From positions 1 through 55,346 of the forward strand of contig NZ_JAPIVK010000031.1 of assembly GCF_026183675.1 (NCBI RefSeq): a stretch of DNA of 55,346 nt. Direction: 5' to 3'. The notes beneath the pieces were generated by a model. It worked only from the letters and a program-made list of their open reading frames with translations, was not told the origin of the DNA and ran no database searches. This stretch comes from Microbulbifer halophilus. GTDB lineage: Bacteria > Pseudomonadota > Gammaproteobacteria > Pseudomonadales > Cellvibrionaceae. The position numbers were made by a program, and so were the translations under genes. Positions 43,466 to 51,723 of this stretch are shown here, in pieces (within the stretch, counting starts at the first letter, position 1; each line of letters starts with the position of its first letter).

Positions 43466-45697
43466 ATGCAGGCACCCGCGCTTACGGAAGAACAGCAGGC
43501 CATCGCCGATCACCCCGGCGGCCACGCGAAGATCATTGCGGTGGCGGGCTCGGGCAAGACCACCGCGCTGCTGCATTACATCAAGCGGCGCCTGCAGGGC
43601 GATGTGTCGCCGGAACGTATCCTGGCGCTGATGTACAACCGCAGCGCGCGCGAGGATTTCAGCCGGCGCCTGCAGCAGCTTGTAGACGGCCCGGTGCCGC
43701 CGGTGCACACCTTCCACAGCCTGGGTTACCACCTCTACCAGCGGATGATCGCCAACCGCCACCTGGCCCCCGCCAACCTCTCTCCCCTGCCCCAGTCCAC
43801 GGTACAGCTGCAGATCTGGAGAGCCATCGAGGCCTGCGCGCCGCCCTACGAGCTGGAGGAAATACGGGCCCGCAAACAGTCGGAGATCGAGGCGGCGGAA
43901 TACTTTATCGATTACACCAAGACGATACTGCGCGGCGATCTCGACGCGCTGCAGGAGCTGGGGCTCGGCGACGAGTACATGTATTTCCTCAAGGTCTTCC
44001 GCACTTTCGAGGAGTGGCGCCGCAGCCAGAAGGCGGTGACCTACGCCGACCTGATCTACGACCCGGCGATACTGCTCAGCCTGGAACCCGGCATCGCCGA
44101 ACAGTACGGCGGCTTTTACGAGGATATCCTGGTGGACGAATACCAGGATATCAACGAGGTACAGCATTTCCTGCTGCGGGTGCTTTACGGCCGCCCCGTC
44201 GACAGGAACTGCAACGTGGTCGCCATCGGCGATCCGGACCAGACCATCTACGAGTGGCGCGGCTCCAAGCCCGACTACCTGCTGAAATTTTTCGACGGCG
44301 ACTTCCCGCCGTCGAATATCTACCACCTGAGCCGCACTTTCCGCTACGGCCACCAGCTGTCCCTGGCCGCCAACCACTTTATCGAGAACAACCGCGAGCG
44401 CGCGGATATTTTCTGTGTATCCGCCGACGGCGAGCGGCAGACCGATATCGAACTGGTGCAGACCGGGAAGGAGACCCGCTGGCTGGTGGAGCAACTCCGC
44501 AGGGCGCAGATGCAGGAGCAACCGCTGGACCGCATCGCGATCCTGGTGCGCCTCTGGTCGGTGGCCGCGCCCATCGAGCTGGCGCTGCTCGCGGCCAATA
44601 TTCCCTACCGCTCCGGCAGCCGCAACACGGTGCTCTCCAGGCGCGAGCTGCGGCCGTTGTTCTGGAGCCTCAATATCGCCTCCGGGCGCTTTGCCGAACT
44701 GCCCGCGGGGCGCCGCCAGCAGGGGCTCTACGAATGGCTGACCGCACCGCATATCCGCATCGCGCGCAAACAACTGGAGCCACTGTGCGCGGAGCTGGCC
44801 GGGCGGGAGAACGGCTGGGGGGCGCACATGATGTCGCTGGCGCCGGAAGGCCTGAGCAAGCCGCAGATGAAGCGGCTGCGCCAGCGGGCCGAACTGCTGA
44901 TGGAAATGGAAAACTGGCGCGGCCTCGCCGGCGAGCTGCTGCGCCGGCAACTGGGTGCACTGGACTACCTGAGCGGTATTGCCGACGACAGCTTCACCCG
45001 CCAGCAGGGTGAGGAGCGCCAGCAGACGATTCTCGCCTTCGTGCAATTCCTGGGTCACCTGAAAAAGCCACCGGCGGAAGCCCTGGCGCACCTGCAGGAA
45101 CTGCAGCGCCAGCACCGCGAGGGCGAACAGTCCGACACCGATGCGGTGCTGATCACCACCATGCACCAGGCCAAGGGGCTGGAGTGGGACCGGGTGATCA
45201 TCCCGTCGCTGACACAGCACAACATGCCCTACCAGCCGCAGCGGGATTTCTCCACGCCAGCGTCCCAGGAGAGCGAGCGGCGCCTGATGTACGTGGCCAT
45301 GACCCGCGCGCGCCACCACCTTACCCTGCTGTCACCGGAGCCCGCTGCCGATGGTAAAGCCGTCGACGAACAACAACCGTCGCTGTTTCTCGAGGAAATG
45401 CACCTGCCGCTGTGCCGGCTGATGGCAAGCGCCTTGCGCGAGCGCCCGGACAGGTTGGAGAGCCCGGTGCCCGTCACCCGCCAGGCACTGCACTATCTCG
45501 AGGCCTGCGACTATACCCCGGAGATCGAGGGCCCGCGCGCACCACAGCGCAGGCCCGCAGTCGGCGAGGGCATCCGCCACCGCAAGCTCGGGCACGGACG
45601 GGTGATCAAGTGGGAGGACGAGCGGCTGGAGATTCTGTTCAGCGACAGGCAGACGCGGCGCTTCGACTGGGAAAAACTGCAACAACACCTGCTGTAG
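43466..45697 (+). CDS. UvrD/Rep-family ATP-dependent DNA helicase
   Basis: 743 residues from ATG 43466; the longer open frame upstream covers the palindrome and non-coding DNA. Helicase motifs: Q motif and Walker A (LTEEQQAIADHPGG; AVAGSGKTTALL, K31), motif II VDEYQDINE, motif III AIGDPDQTIYEWRG, motif IV LSRTFRYG, motif V TMHQAKGLEWDRVIIP and motif VI MYVAMTRARHHL. A short C-terminal domain (HRKLGHGRVIKWEDERLEIL) resembles the UvrD/PcrA C-terminal Tudor-like fold. It is a superfamily 1A helicase of repair or replication restart; the specific paralogue is not fixed. Confidence 0.92.
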   Translation: MQAPALTEEQQAIADHPGGHAKIIAVAGSGKTTALLHYIKRRLQGDVSPERILALMYNRSAREDFSRRLQQLVDGPVPPVHTFHSLGYHLYQRMIANRHLAPANLSPLPQSTVQLQIWRAIEACAPPYELEEIRARKQSEIEAAEYFIDYTKTILRGDLDALQELGLGDEYMYFLKVFRTFEEWRRSQKAVTYADLIYDPAILLSLEPGIAEQYGGFYEDILVDEYQDINEVQHFLLRVLYGRPVDRNCNVVAIGDPDQTIYEWRGSKPDYLLKFFDGDFPPSNIYHLSRTFRYGHQLSLAANHFIENNRERADIFCVSADGERQTDIELVQTGKETRWLVEQLRRAQMQEQPLDRIAILVRLWSVAAPIELALLAANIPYRSGSRNTVLSRRELRPLFWSLNIASGRFAELPAGRRQQGLYEWLTAPHIRIARKQLEPLCAELAGRENGWGAHMMSLAPEGLSKPQMKRLRQRAELLMEMENWRGLAGELLRRQLGALDYLSGIADDSFTRQQGEERQQTILAFVQFLGHLKKPPAEALAHLQELQRQHREGEQSDTDAVLITTMHQAKGLEWDRVIIPSLTQHNMPYQPQRDFSTPASQESERRLMYVAMTRARHHLTLLSPEPAADGKAVDEQQPSLFLEEMHLPLCRLMASALRERPDRLESPVPVTRQALHYLEACDYTPEIEGPRAPQRRPAVGEGIRHRKLGHGRVIKWEDERLEILFSDRQTRRFDWEKLQQHLL

Positions 45698-45722
45698 GGG
45701 CGAACACAAGGTTCGCCCCTAC
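45694..45722. repeat. Perfect 12-bp palindrome at the helicase stop codon
   Basis: GTAGGGGCGAAC (45694-45705) and GTTCGCCCCTAC (45711-45722) pair perfectly around ACAAG. The TAG stop of the helicase gene is within the left arm. The sequence belongs to a common dispersed palindrome type (GTAGGGGCGAAC...); it may also act as a terminator for the convergent genes. Confidence 0.65.
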
Positions 45723-45740
45723 GCATTTATTGATCATTGA

Positions 45741-46445
45741 TTATTGGCTATTGCCCGCCGTGCGATCCTCCACACTGTGCGCGAACTGTTCGCTGACATT
45801 GAAATACAACGCATACTCTTCGCCGGATTCCGGGTCGCGCACCTGCATTTTGTCGTAGACACCCGCCCGATCGTAAACCAGCGACTGATCCATTATCTGC
45901 AGCCCCTTCAGGCGCACGAAACCGCGCAGCTCCGAGGTGCTGATGGTGCGGTAGGCGCTCTCCTGGCTGCGGCCGTCGCCGGTACTTTCGATCGACCGCA
46001 TCAGTCCCTCGACCATATAGCGGTGGCGATCCTCCCGCGCCAGGTTGGCACTGCGTCCGCTGCAGAGAACGCCGATCATATGCGCCTCCAGGCTCATGTA
46101 GTTATCCGCCAGCACCCGATCCACATACTCCAGGCACCGATCGAAGTTCGACTGCTCCACCGACTCGTAGGCCTCCGGCAGGCCGGGCAGCTTTGCGCCG
46201 CCGTGGGGGTTGTACTCCGGCGATTCCACGAAGGCGCGGCGCAGGTCGTTGAAGTCCAGGGTAAAGGACAGCTGCTGCGCCTCCGCCAGCAGGCGCCGGT
46301 ATTCGCCGAGCTCTTCCGGGCGCGGCTTTTCCCGCTGGGCTGTTTCGTCTGTTTGCCGCACAGCGGGTCCGCTGCAGGCAGAGATCAGAAAGGCCAGCGT
46401 CAGCAGCGCCGTCCAGGCGCCGGGTTTACGATTGCGAATTGCCAT
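45741..46445 (-). CDS. DUF4919 lipoprotein
   Basis: 234 residues with lipobox LISAC (C24). The mature part is largely helical, with LGEYRRLLAEAQQLSFTLDF, NDLRRAFVESPEYNPHGGAK and EAHMIGVLCSGRSANLARED, matching the DUF4919 family. Its ATG lies within the last codons of the patatin gene (20-nt overlap), so the two form a coupled pair. Function unknown; likely membrane-associated on the periplasmic side. Confidence 0.8.
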   Translation of the reverse strand: MAIRNRKPGAWTALLTLAFLISACSGPAVRQTDETAQREKPRPEELGEYRRLLAEAQQLSFTLDFNDLRRAFVESPEYNPHGGAKLPGLPEAYESVEQSNFDRCLEYVDRVLADNYMSLEAHMIGVLCSGRSANLAREDRHRYMVEGLMRSIESTGDGRSQESAYRTISTSELRGFVRLKGLQIMDQSLVYDRAGVYDKMQVRDPESGEEYALYFNVSEQFAHSVEDRTAGNSQ

Positions 46446-47691
46446 TGGCTGCTTCCGTTACATTTTTCACTTTGATACCGAACAGGTTCCGGCGCTCTGT
46501 CTCCACTTCCGCCGCATGCGGTTGCAGAAACTCCCGCAGTTTGTCCTGTTCCCACATGGCGTCCTGATAACCCAGTTCGATCAGCTCGCCGAGAAAGGGT
46601 TTCTCGAACAGCAGGTAACTTGCGGCCGATGCACCGCCACCGGACGTGGTGGCGCCGGTGGAGCGGAACAGCCAGCGCAGTGCCGGCGGCAGATGGCGCA
46701 CTTTGCGGCCGGCCAGCCGATCGAGGCTCTGGGACGGCTCGATCACCGCCGTTTCCACCGACCGCAGCGGCGCCAGCCCCTCGAGCTTGTCGCCGGACAC
46801 CGAATCCAGCAGGAGATTGACCCTTTCCAGGTGCTCCAGGTCCCCTTCCAGGCTGTCGATAAAGGCGGCGTTGAAAAGCTGACCAGCAACCTGGGCAATG
46901 GACGGCGAGTGCCGCGGCGTCTTGATACGGCGCTTGCCCCAGTGTACCGGCGAGCGGTTGTCCGACACCCCCACCACGAAGACGCGCCGGGCTCCGAGGT
47001 GCAGCGCCGGGCTGATGGGTGCCAGCTGGCGCACGGCGCCGTCGCCGTAGTAGTCATCGCCGATCCGGACCGTGGAGAAAAGCGCCGGAATGGCCGCCGA
47101 GGCCATCAGGTGGTCGGCGTCCAGTTCAGTGCGTACCCCGTAGCGGCGGAAACGGCGCCACTCCCGCAGTTCCTCCACCCCCTGGAAGAAACTGACCGAC
47201 TCGCCCTCACTGTAAGACATCGCATTGACGCTCACCGCCCGCAGCCGGCCCTCCTCGATATTGCGGGGGATATTCCGGAAGGGAATCACCTCGTTCACCA
47301 GCTCCCGCAGCGGGGAATTGTCCAGCAGCGCCAGCGGACGCTGGCGCGCCACCCCCTGGGTGAACAGGGAGCGGGTGATGGTGAACATATTGCCCAGCAG
47401 GCTGGTCCAGCCGCTGCGGTAGATCCGGTCCACGGTGAGTTCCAGCCAGAGATCGCAGAGGCGATCGACCGCTTCCCGGAACGTGCCCGGATGAGAGGCC
47501 AGCAGCAACGCGTTGACGGCGCCGGCGGAGGTGCCGCAGATGATCGGGAAGGGGTTGGGATTGCTGTCCGGGGTCAGCTCCGCCAATGCCTTGAGCACGC
47601 CCGCCTGGTAGGCCGCGCGGGCACCGCCGCCGGAGAGCACCAGCGCGCTCGATTGATGCGTCAGTTTGGGCAATTCGTTATTTGAAGACAA
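46426..47691 (-). CDS. Patatin-like phospholipase
   Basis: 421 residues. Nucleotide-like loop SGGGARAAYQAGVLKAL (oxyanion), the G-x-S-x-G elbow GTSAGA (S55) and the catalytic Asp in GDGAVRQ (D216) make the Ser–Asp dyad of patatins. A C-terminal extension of about 170 residues is typical of the RssA/YjjU-type or DUF3336-lacking branch. No signal peptide. The only in-frame start is TTG at 47691. It is followed by the DUF4919 lipoprotein with 20-nt overlap. Acts on phospholipid acyl bonds; physiological role unknown. Confidence 0.9.
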   Translation of the reverse strand: MSSNNELPKLTHQSSALVLSGGGARAAYQAGVLKALAELTPDSNPNPFPIICGTSAGAVNALLLASHPGTFREAVDRLCDLWLELTVDRIYRSGWTSLLGNMFTITRSLFTQGVARQRPLALLDNSPLRELVNEVIPFRNIPRNIEEGRLRAVSVNAMSYSEGESVSFFQGVEELREWRRFRRYGVRTELDADHLMASAAIPALFSTVRIGDDYYGDGAVRQLAPISPALHLGARRVFVVGVSDNRSPVHWGKRRIKTPRHSPSIAQVAGQLFNAAFIDSLEGDLEHLERVNLLLDSVSGDKLEGLAPLRSVETAVIEPSQSLDRLAGRKVRHLPPALRWLFRSTGATTSGGGASAASYLLFEKPFLGELIELGYQDAMWEQDKLREFLQPHAAEVETERRNLFGIKVKNVTEAANGNSQS

Positions 47692-47850
47692 TTTGTTCTA
47701 CCGATAGCGAGAAAACGCAGACAACCGCCACTTGCAGCCGGACAGAGCGGGCATACCGGTCCCCGGCATACGGGAGCCGGGGTTATTCAGCATAGCAGCC
47801 CCGCCGCTGCGGACCGATTCCGGCCGGAACCCGCCGCCGGGCCCCGAAAA

Positions 47851-48852
47851 TCACAGCGCCATATCCACCACATAGCGGCCGATACCGTGGCCGCGATGCA
47901 GCCGCGCGAGGAACTCCGGCGCCTGTTCCAGGGAGATATCCTCGGCCAGGCGGTCGAGCTGTTTGCCGATATACCAGTCGCCGGCGAGTTTCTCCCACAC
48001 GGCGGTCTTTTTCCCCAGCGGCAATTCGACGCTGTCGACGCCAAGCAGGCTGACACCGCGCAGGATAAACGGGAACACATTGGCCTGGAACTGTGCGCCG
48101 GAAGCCATACCACAGGCGGCAACACCGCCGCCGTAGGCCAGGGATTTGATCACATTGAACAGTGTCTCGCCGCCGACGGTATCCACCGCCCAGGCCCACA
48201 GGGGTTTGACCATGGCCTTGCTGGCGAAGGGGACGAGCGTCTCCCGGTCGAGCACTTTCCAGGCGCCTAGATCGGTCAGGAATTCCGAGGATTCGAGTTT
48301 GCCAGTCACCGCCGCCACGCGGAAACCCAGCTTGGCCAGCAGCGACACGGCGATGGAACCGACCCCACCGGTGGCGCCGGTCACCAGCACCTCGCCGTCC
48401 TCCGGTTTGGCCCCGGCCTCCAGCAGCTTTTCCACGCACAGTGCCGCGGTGAGCCCCGCGGTGCCGAGAATCATCGACTCCCGCGCACTGAGCCCGCCCG
48501 GCAGCGGCAGAGCCCAGCCCTCGGGAATGGCGATTCGCTCCGCCAGCCCGCCGGAGGTATTCATGCCCAGGTCGTAGCCGGTTACCAGCAACTGGTCCCC
48601 GGGCGAATAAGTGCCGCTCCTGTCCTCGACCACACTGCCGACGGCATCGATACCGGGCGTGTGCGGATACTCGCGGGTGATGGCGCGATTGCCGAAAGCC
48701 GACAGCGCATCCTTGTAATTCAGCGACGAGTGCGACACCGCCAGCAGCAGCGGATTGTCCGGCAGTTCGCCGAGCCGTCGCTCCACCAACTGCTGGTCGT
48801 ACTTGCCGGCAGCCACTTCCTCCACCCGGATTGCGCGAAACGTTTTCTCCAT
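47851..48852 (-). CDS. acuI: Acrylyl-CoA reductase/YhdH-family oxidoreductase (MDR superfamily)
   Basis: 333 residues of the zinc-independent quinone-oxidoreductase-like MDR family. The N-terminus MEKTFRAIRVEEVAAGKYDQ, HSSLNYKDALSAFGNRAIT, and the NADPH motif VTGATGGVGSIAVSLLAKLG identify the YhdH/YhfP/AcuI group. AcuI reduces acrylyl-CoA to propionyl-CoA, important in DMSP and 3-hydroxypropionate metabolism of marine bacteria. Whether this copy is AcuI or only YhdH-like cannot be settled from sequence. It sits next to sohB, as in pseudomonads. Confidence 0.88.
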   Translation of the reverse strand: MEKTFRAIRVEEVAAGKYDQQLVERRLGELPDNPLLLAVSHSSLNYKDALSAFGNRAITREYPHTPGIDAVGSVVEDRSGTYSPGDQLLVTGYDLGMNTSGGLAERIAIPEGWALPLPGGLSARESMILGTAGLTAALCVEKLLEAGAKPEDGEVLVTGATGGVGSIAVSLLAKLGFRVAAVTGKLESSEFLTDLGAWKVLDRETLVPFASKAMVKPLWAWAVDTVGGETLFNVIKSLAYGGGVAACGMASGAQFQANVFPFILRGVSLLGVDSVELPLGKKTAVWEKLAGDWYIGKQLDRLAEDISLEQAPEFLARLHRGHGIGRYVVDMAL

Positions 48853-48918
48853 GGCATCTATCCCTGTCGCGAACGGCAGTCGCTAATCATAATCCCCGGA
48901 CCACACGCCACTAAACAA

Positions 48919-50103
48919 TCACTGCGCCTGGTGCTTCCAGGCCTCCAGCCTCGAAAAGAGCCGCATGGTTGCCGCCTCGATACCGGTCTGGGCAGCCAGG
49001 CCGATCTTCTTGGCGATATTGGTTTTTTCCTTGTAGGCCACCTGGTAGAGATCGGCCTCCTTCGCGCGGCTGGTGAGGTATTCGTCCGAGGTTTTCAGCT
49101 CGTCCACCAGTCCCAGATCCAGCGCGCGCTGGCCGAACCAGACTTCGCCGGTGGCGACCCTGGCCACATCCAGGCCCGGGCGGTACTCGCCGACAAAGTG
49201 CTGGAAAAGCGCATGTATCTCTTCCAGGTCGCCCTGGAATTTTTCTTTGCCCTCTTCGGTGTTCTCGCCGAACATGGTGACGGTGCGCTTGTACTGACCG
49301 GCGGTAAACAGCTCGAAATCCACTTCGTGACGCTTGAGCAGGCGATTGAAGTTGGGAACCTGCGCCAGTACGCCGATGGAGCCGAGCATCGCGAAGGGCG
49401 CCGCCAGGATGCGGTCACCGACACAGGCCATCATGTAGCCGCCGCTGGCCGCCACCTTGTCCACGGCGATGGTGAGCTGGATACCCGCGCTGCGCACCCG
49501 CGCCAGCTGGCTGGCCGCGAGACCGTAGTTGGCCACCATACCGCCCGGGCTCTCCAGGTTCACCAGTACCTCGTCGCCCGGCTCGGCCACCTGCAGCACC
49601 GCGGTGACTTCCTCCCGCAGGTGGTCCAGTGCGCTGGCCTTGATGTCGCCGTCGAACTCCAGCACGAAAATACGCTTGCGCTCGCCTTCGGGCTTCTCGG
49701 TTACCAGAGCTGGTCTGTGCTGTTCGCCGCTTTCCGCGTCGGCTTCGCCCTGTTCCGGCAGCGGTGTTTCGGTTGTCTCCAGATCCTTGCGCTGCACTTT
49801 TTCCCGCGGTTTCTTTTTCCGCTCGGCCTTGTGTTTTTTCTGCAGGGCCTTCTCCTGCGCTTTCTTTTCCTTGGCCTGCTGTTTTTTGCGGCTGGCGAAT
49901 TCGTGTTTGTCCATCACCGCCTCGAGCAGGGTCTCTCTCATCTGCTCGTAGCGGTCATTGAGGTGAGTGACATCGATATGGCCCTGCACCCGCTCTTTCA
50001 GCTGCTCCCGGTTGGCGACGGCAAAACCCACCAGCACCAGCAGCGCGACGACGATGGTTACCACTTTGGCCAGGAAGAGGCCGTATTCACTGAGAAATTC
50101 CAC
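48919..50103 (-). CDS. sohB: Probable inner-membrane protease SohB (S49 family)
   Basis: 394 residues, longer than E. coli SohB (349). One N-terminal membrane helix (10-28), then a very Lys-rich linker (about 66-110, with KKQQAKEKKAQEKAL) and an acidic stretch, then the S49 protease domain: DGDIKASALDHLREEV, the Ser220 in KVAASGGYMMAC and the general base Lys272 in TAGQYKRTVT form the Ser–Lys dyad. The start is GTG 50103 with GGAG upstream. It acts in the periplasm. The extended linker is the odd part. Followed upstream by the 50138 membrane protein. Confidence 0.9.
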   Translation of the reverse strand: MEFLSEYGLFLAKVVTIVVALLVLVGFAVANREQLKERVQGHIDVTHLNDRYEQMRETLLEAVMDKHEFASRKKQQAKEKKAQEKALQKKHKAERKKKPREKVQRKDLETTETPLPEQGEADAESGEQHRPALVTEKPEGERKRIFVLEFDGDIKASALDHLREEVTAVLQVAEPGDEVLVNLESPGGMVANYGLAASQLARVRSAGIQLTIAVDKVAASGGYMMACVGDRILAAPFAMLGSIGVLAQVPNFNRLLKRHEVDFELFTAGQYKRTVTMFGENTEEGKEKFQGDLEEIHALFQHFVGEYRPGLDVARVATGEVWFGQRALDLGLVDELKTSDEYLTSRAKEADLYQVAYKEKTNIAKKIGLAAQTGIEAATMRLFSRLEAWKHQAQ

Positions 50104-50137
50104 TGAGACTCCATACTGAAAATTGAAAGGCGGCGGT

Positions 50138-50788
50138 TCACTGCCACTCGTCGAGTGCCGAGGAAGCCTGCTCGTTCAGCGGCCGCGCCGTCAGGCCGCT
50201 GTGAGTAATGCGCACTTCGTAGACGGCACCGTCCTCCATCGGCAGGAAGGTGGCGCTGCCGTAGACCGCATCCACGAACCCGAGTTTTTTGTCGATGCGA
50301 CGCAGCGATTGCCAGACATCGACACCGTAGTTGCTGCCGGTGAGCTGGTGCACGGTGCGCTGTTTGTTGCGCTCGTCCTGCAGGGTCAGGTAGCGGCCAC
50401 TGAGCCGGTCCAGGCGATAGGCCGGCTGGATGCCCCAGCGGGCCAACGGGCCCTTCCACTTCAGCAGGCGCGCATCCAGTTGCCACTGGTCACCGTGCAG
50501 TTCGAATTGCTGTCCCAGGCCGTCTTCGTCGGAGAACCTGGCATCGAAATGCTGCTCGCCGAGTTTGCGAAAAGCCACGGTGCCGACATTGTGTTCGTCG
50601 GCGAGATTGCGGTAACTGTATACGTCGGCCGCAACCAGAACCACCAGCAGTGCCCCCGCCAGCAACAGCAGCCCGATGCTGCCGCGAATAAAACCGAACA
50701 CCCAGGTACCCTTCATCAGTACCCGGCCACCCCAGAAGACCAGCAGCAGCGCGATCAGCGCAATCAGAAAAGTAATGGCGATATACAT
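50138..50788 (-). CDS. Membrane-anchored protein of the 'cation/multidrug efflux pump' annotated family
   Basis: 216 residues: two N-terminal helices (about 3-22 and 34-56, ITFLIALIALLLVFWG, GFIRGSIGLLLLAGALLVVL) and a soluble C-terminal domain of about 150 residues, with LARWGIQPAYRLDRLSGRYL and RTVHQLTGSNYGVDVWQSLR. Homologues between nudC and sohB in pseudomonads carry the misleading name 'cation/multidrug efflux pump'; there is no transporter domain here. Function unknown. Confidence 0.8.
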   Translation of the reverse strand: MYIAITFLIALIALLLVFWGGRVLMKGTWVFGFIRGSIGLLLLAGALLVVLVAADVYSYRNLADEHNVGTVAFRKLGEQHFDARFSDEDGLGQQFELHGDQWQLDARLLKWKGPLARWGIQPAYRLDRLSGRYLTLQDERNKQRTVHQLTGSNYGVDVWQSLRRIDKKLGFVDAVYGSATFLPMEDGAVYEVRITHSGLTARPLNEQASSALDEWQ

Positions 50789-50901
50789 TTTATTATGCTC
50801 CCTGTTTTCGCCCGGCCCGGGTTATCGCTCCGGTTTCGGCGCTCGCATCGGGCCGCCGGTGCGGGGTGCCATCGTCTGCTTCTCGAACAACGAAACCTGC
50901 A

Positions 50902-51711
50902 TTACCGCTTCCCGTTTTTCGATATGGAGGCAGCGAAGGTGCGAATCAACTGCCCCGACAGGGTCTGCGGGGGCGGTATTTCCGGCAGATCTGTGTAGTG
51001 GTACCAGTCCGCCTCGGCGATTTCGTCGCGGTCCGGCCGCACCCGGCCCGCGTGCCACCGGGCCAGGTAGCCCAGCATCAGCTGGCCCGGAAAGGGCCAC
51101 GACTGGCTGCCGATGTAGTGGCTCTCCCCCACTTCCAGGCCGACTTCCTCCTGTACCTCCCGCCGCAGTGCCTGCTCCGCATTCTCTCCCGGCTCGATAA
51201 ATCCTGCCAGCGCCGTGTAGAGCGAGTGGCGGTGATGGGTATGGCGGGCCAGCAGGCATTCCTCGCCGCGTGTGACCAACATGATGACACAGGGGGAAAT
51301 ACGCGGGTATACCGCCAGCCGGCAGCCCGGACAGACGCGCGCGCGGTCGCGGGGGTGATATTCGGTCTCGCGACCGCAACGGCCGCAGAAGCGGTGGTCC
51401 CTGTCCCAGTCGACCACCTGCATGGCGCGCCCGGCCAGTGCGAAGCGCAATTCGTCGACAGCCCCCAGCAGGCTGCGCAGCCTGCGCCATTCACAACCCG
51501 GCACCTCGATCCGTCGCGACAGCTGGTGGACACCACAGGGCTCGCCGGCCAGCTCTCCGAGATAGTGACTACAGAGGACGACCGCCGGCGCGGGCTGGCT
51601 GTGCAGAAAATCATCGCCGCGGCAGAGCAGCTCCCCTTCGGCCACCAGGATATGCCGGGAAAACCGCGGCGCGGGCCGCGGGCTGGCGGCGGGAACAAAC
51701 AGGTCGCTCAC
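50902..51711 (-). CDS. nudC: NAD-capping/NADH pyrophosphatase NudC
   Basis: 269 residues, starting at GTG 51711 with GGAGG just upstream. A zinc ribbon (FCGRCGRETEYH...VCPGCRL) precedes the Nudix box (GFIEPGENAEQALRREVQEE, fitting GX5EX7REUXEEXGU) and the NudC SQPWPFP motif, here SQSWPFPGQLMLGYLA. NudC hydrolyses NADH and removes the NAD cap of RNA. fimL ends 12 bp upstream, so fimL–nudC are co-transcribed. Confidence 0.95.
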   Translation of the reverse strand: MSDLFVPAASPRPAPRFSRHILVAEGELLCRGDDFLHSQPAPAVVLCSHYLGELAGEPCGVHQLSRRIEVPGCEWRRLRSLLGAVDELRFALAGRAMQVVDWDRDHRFCGRCGRETEYHPRDRARVCPGCRLAVYPRISPCVIMLVTRGEECLLARHTHHRHSLYTALAGFIEPGENAEQALRREVQEEVGLEVGESHYIGSQSWPFPGQLMLGYLARWHAGRVRPDRDEIAEADWYHYTDLPEIPPPQTLSGQLIRTFAASISKNGKR

Positions 51712-51723
51712 GGGGCCTCCGGA

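Noticed and set aside
43427..45319. 630-residue open frame antisense to the helicase
   Set aside because: All helicase motifs lie on the plus strand; the antisense frame has no recognisable motif.
46210..47685. 491-residue open frame antisense to the patatin gene
   Set aside because: The patatin dyad and oxyanion loop on the minus strand are clear; this frame is a shadow.
50138..50788. Efflux pump as function of the gene between nudC and sohB
   Set aside because: Only two N-terminal helices and a soluble domain; the database name is not backed by any transporter feature.
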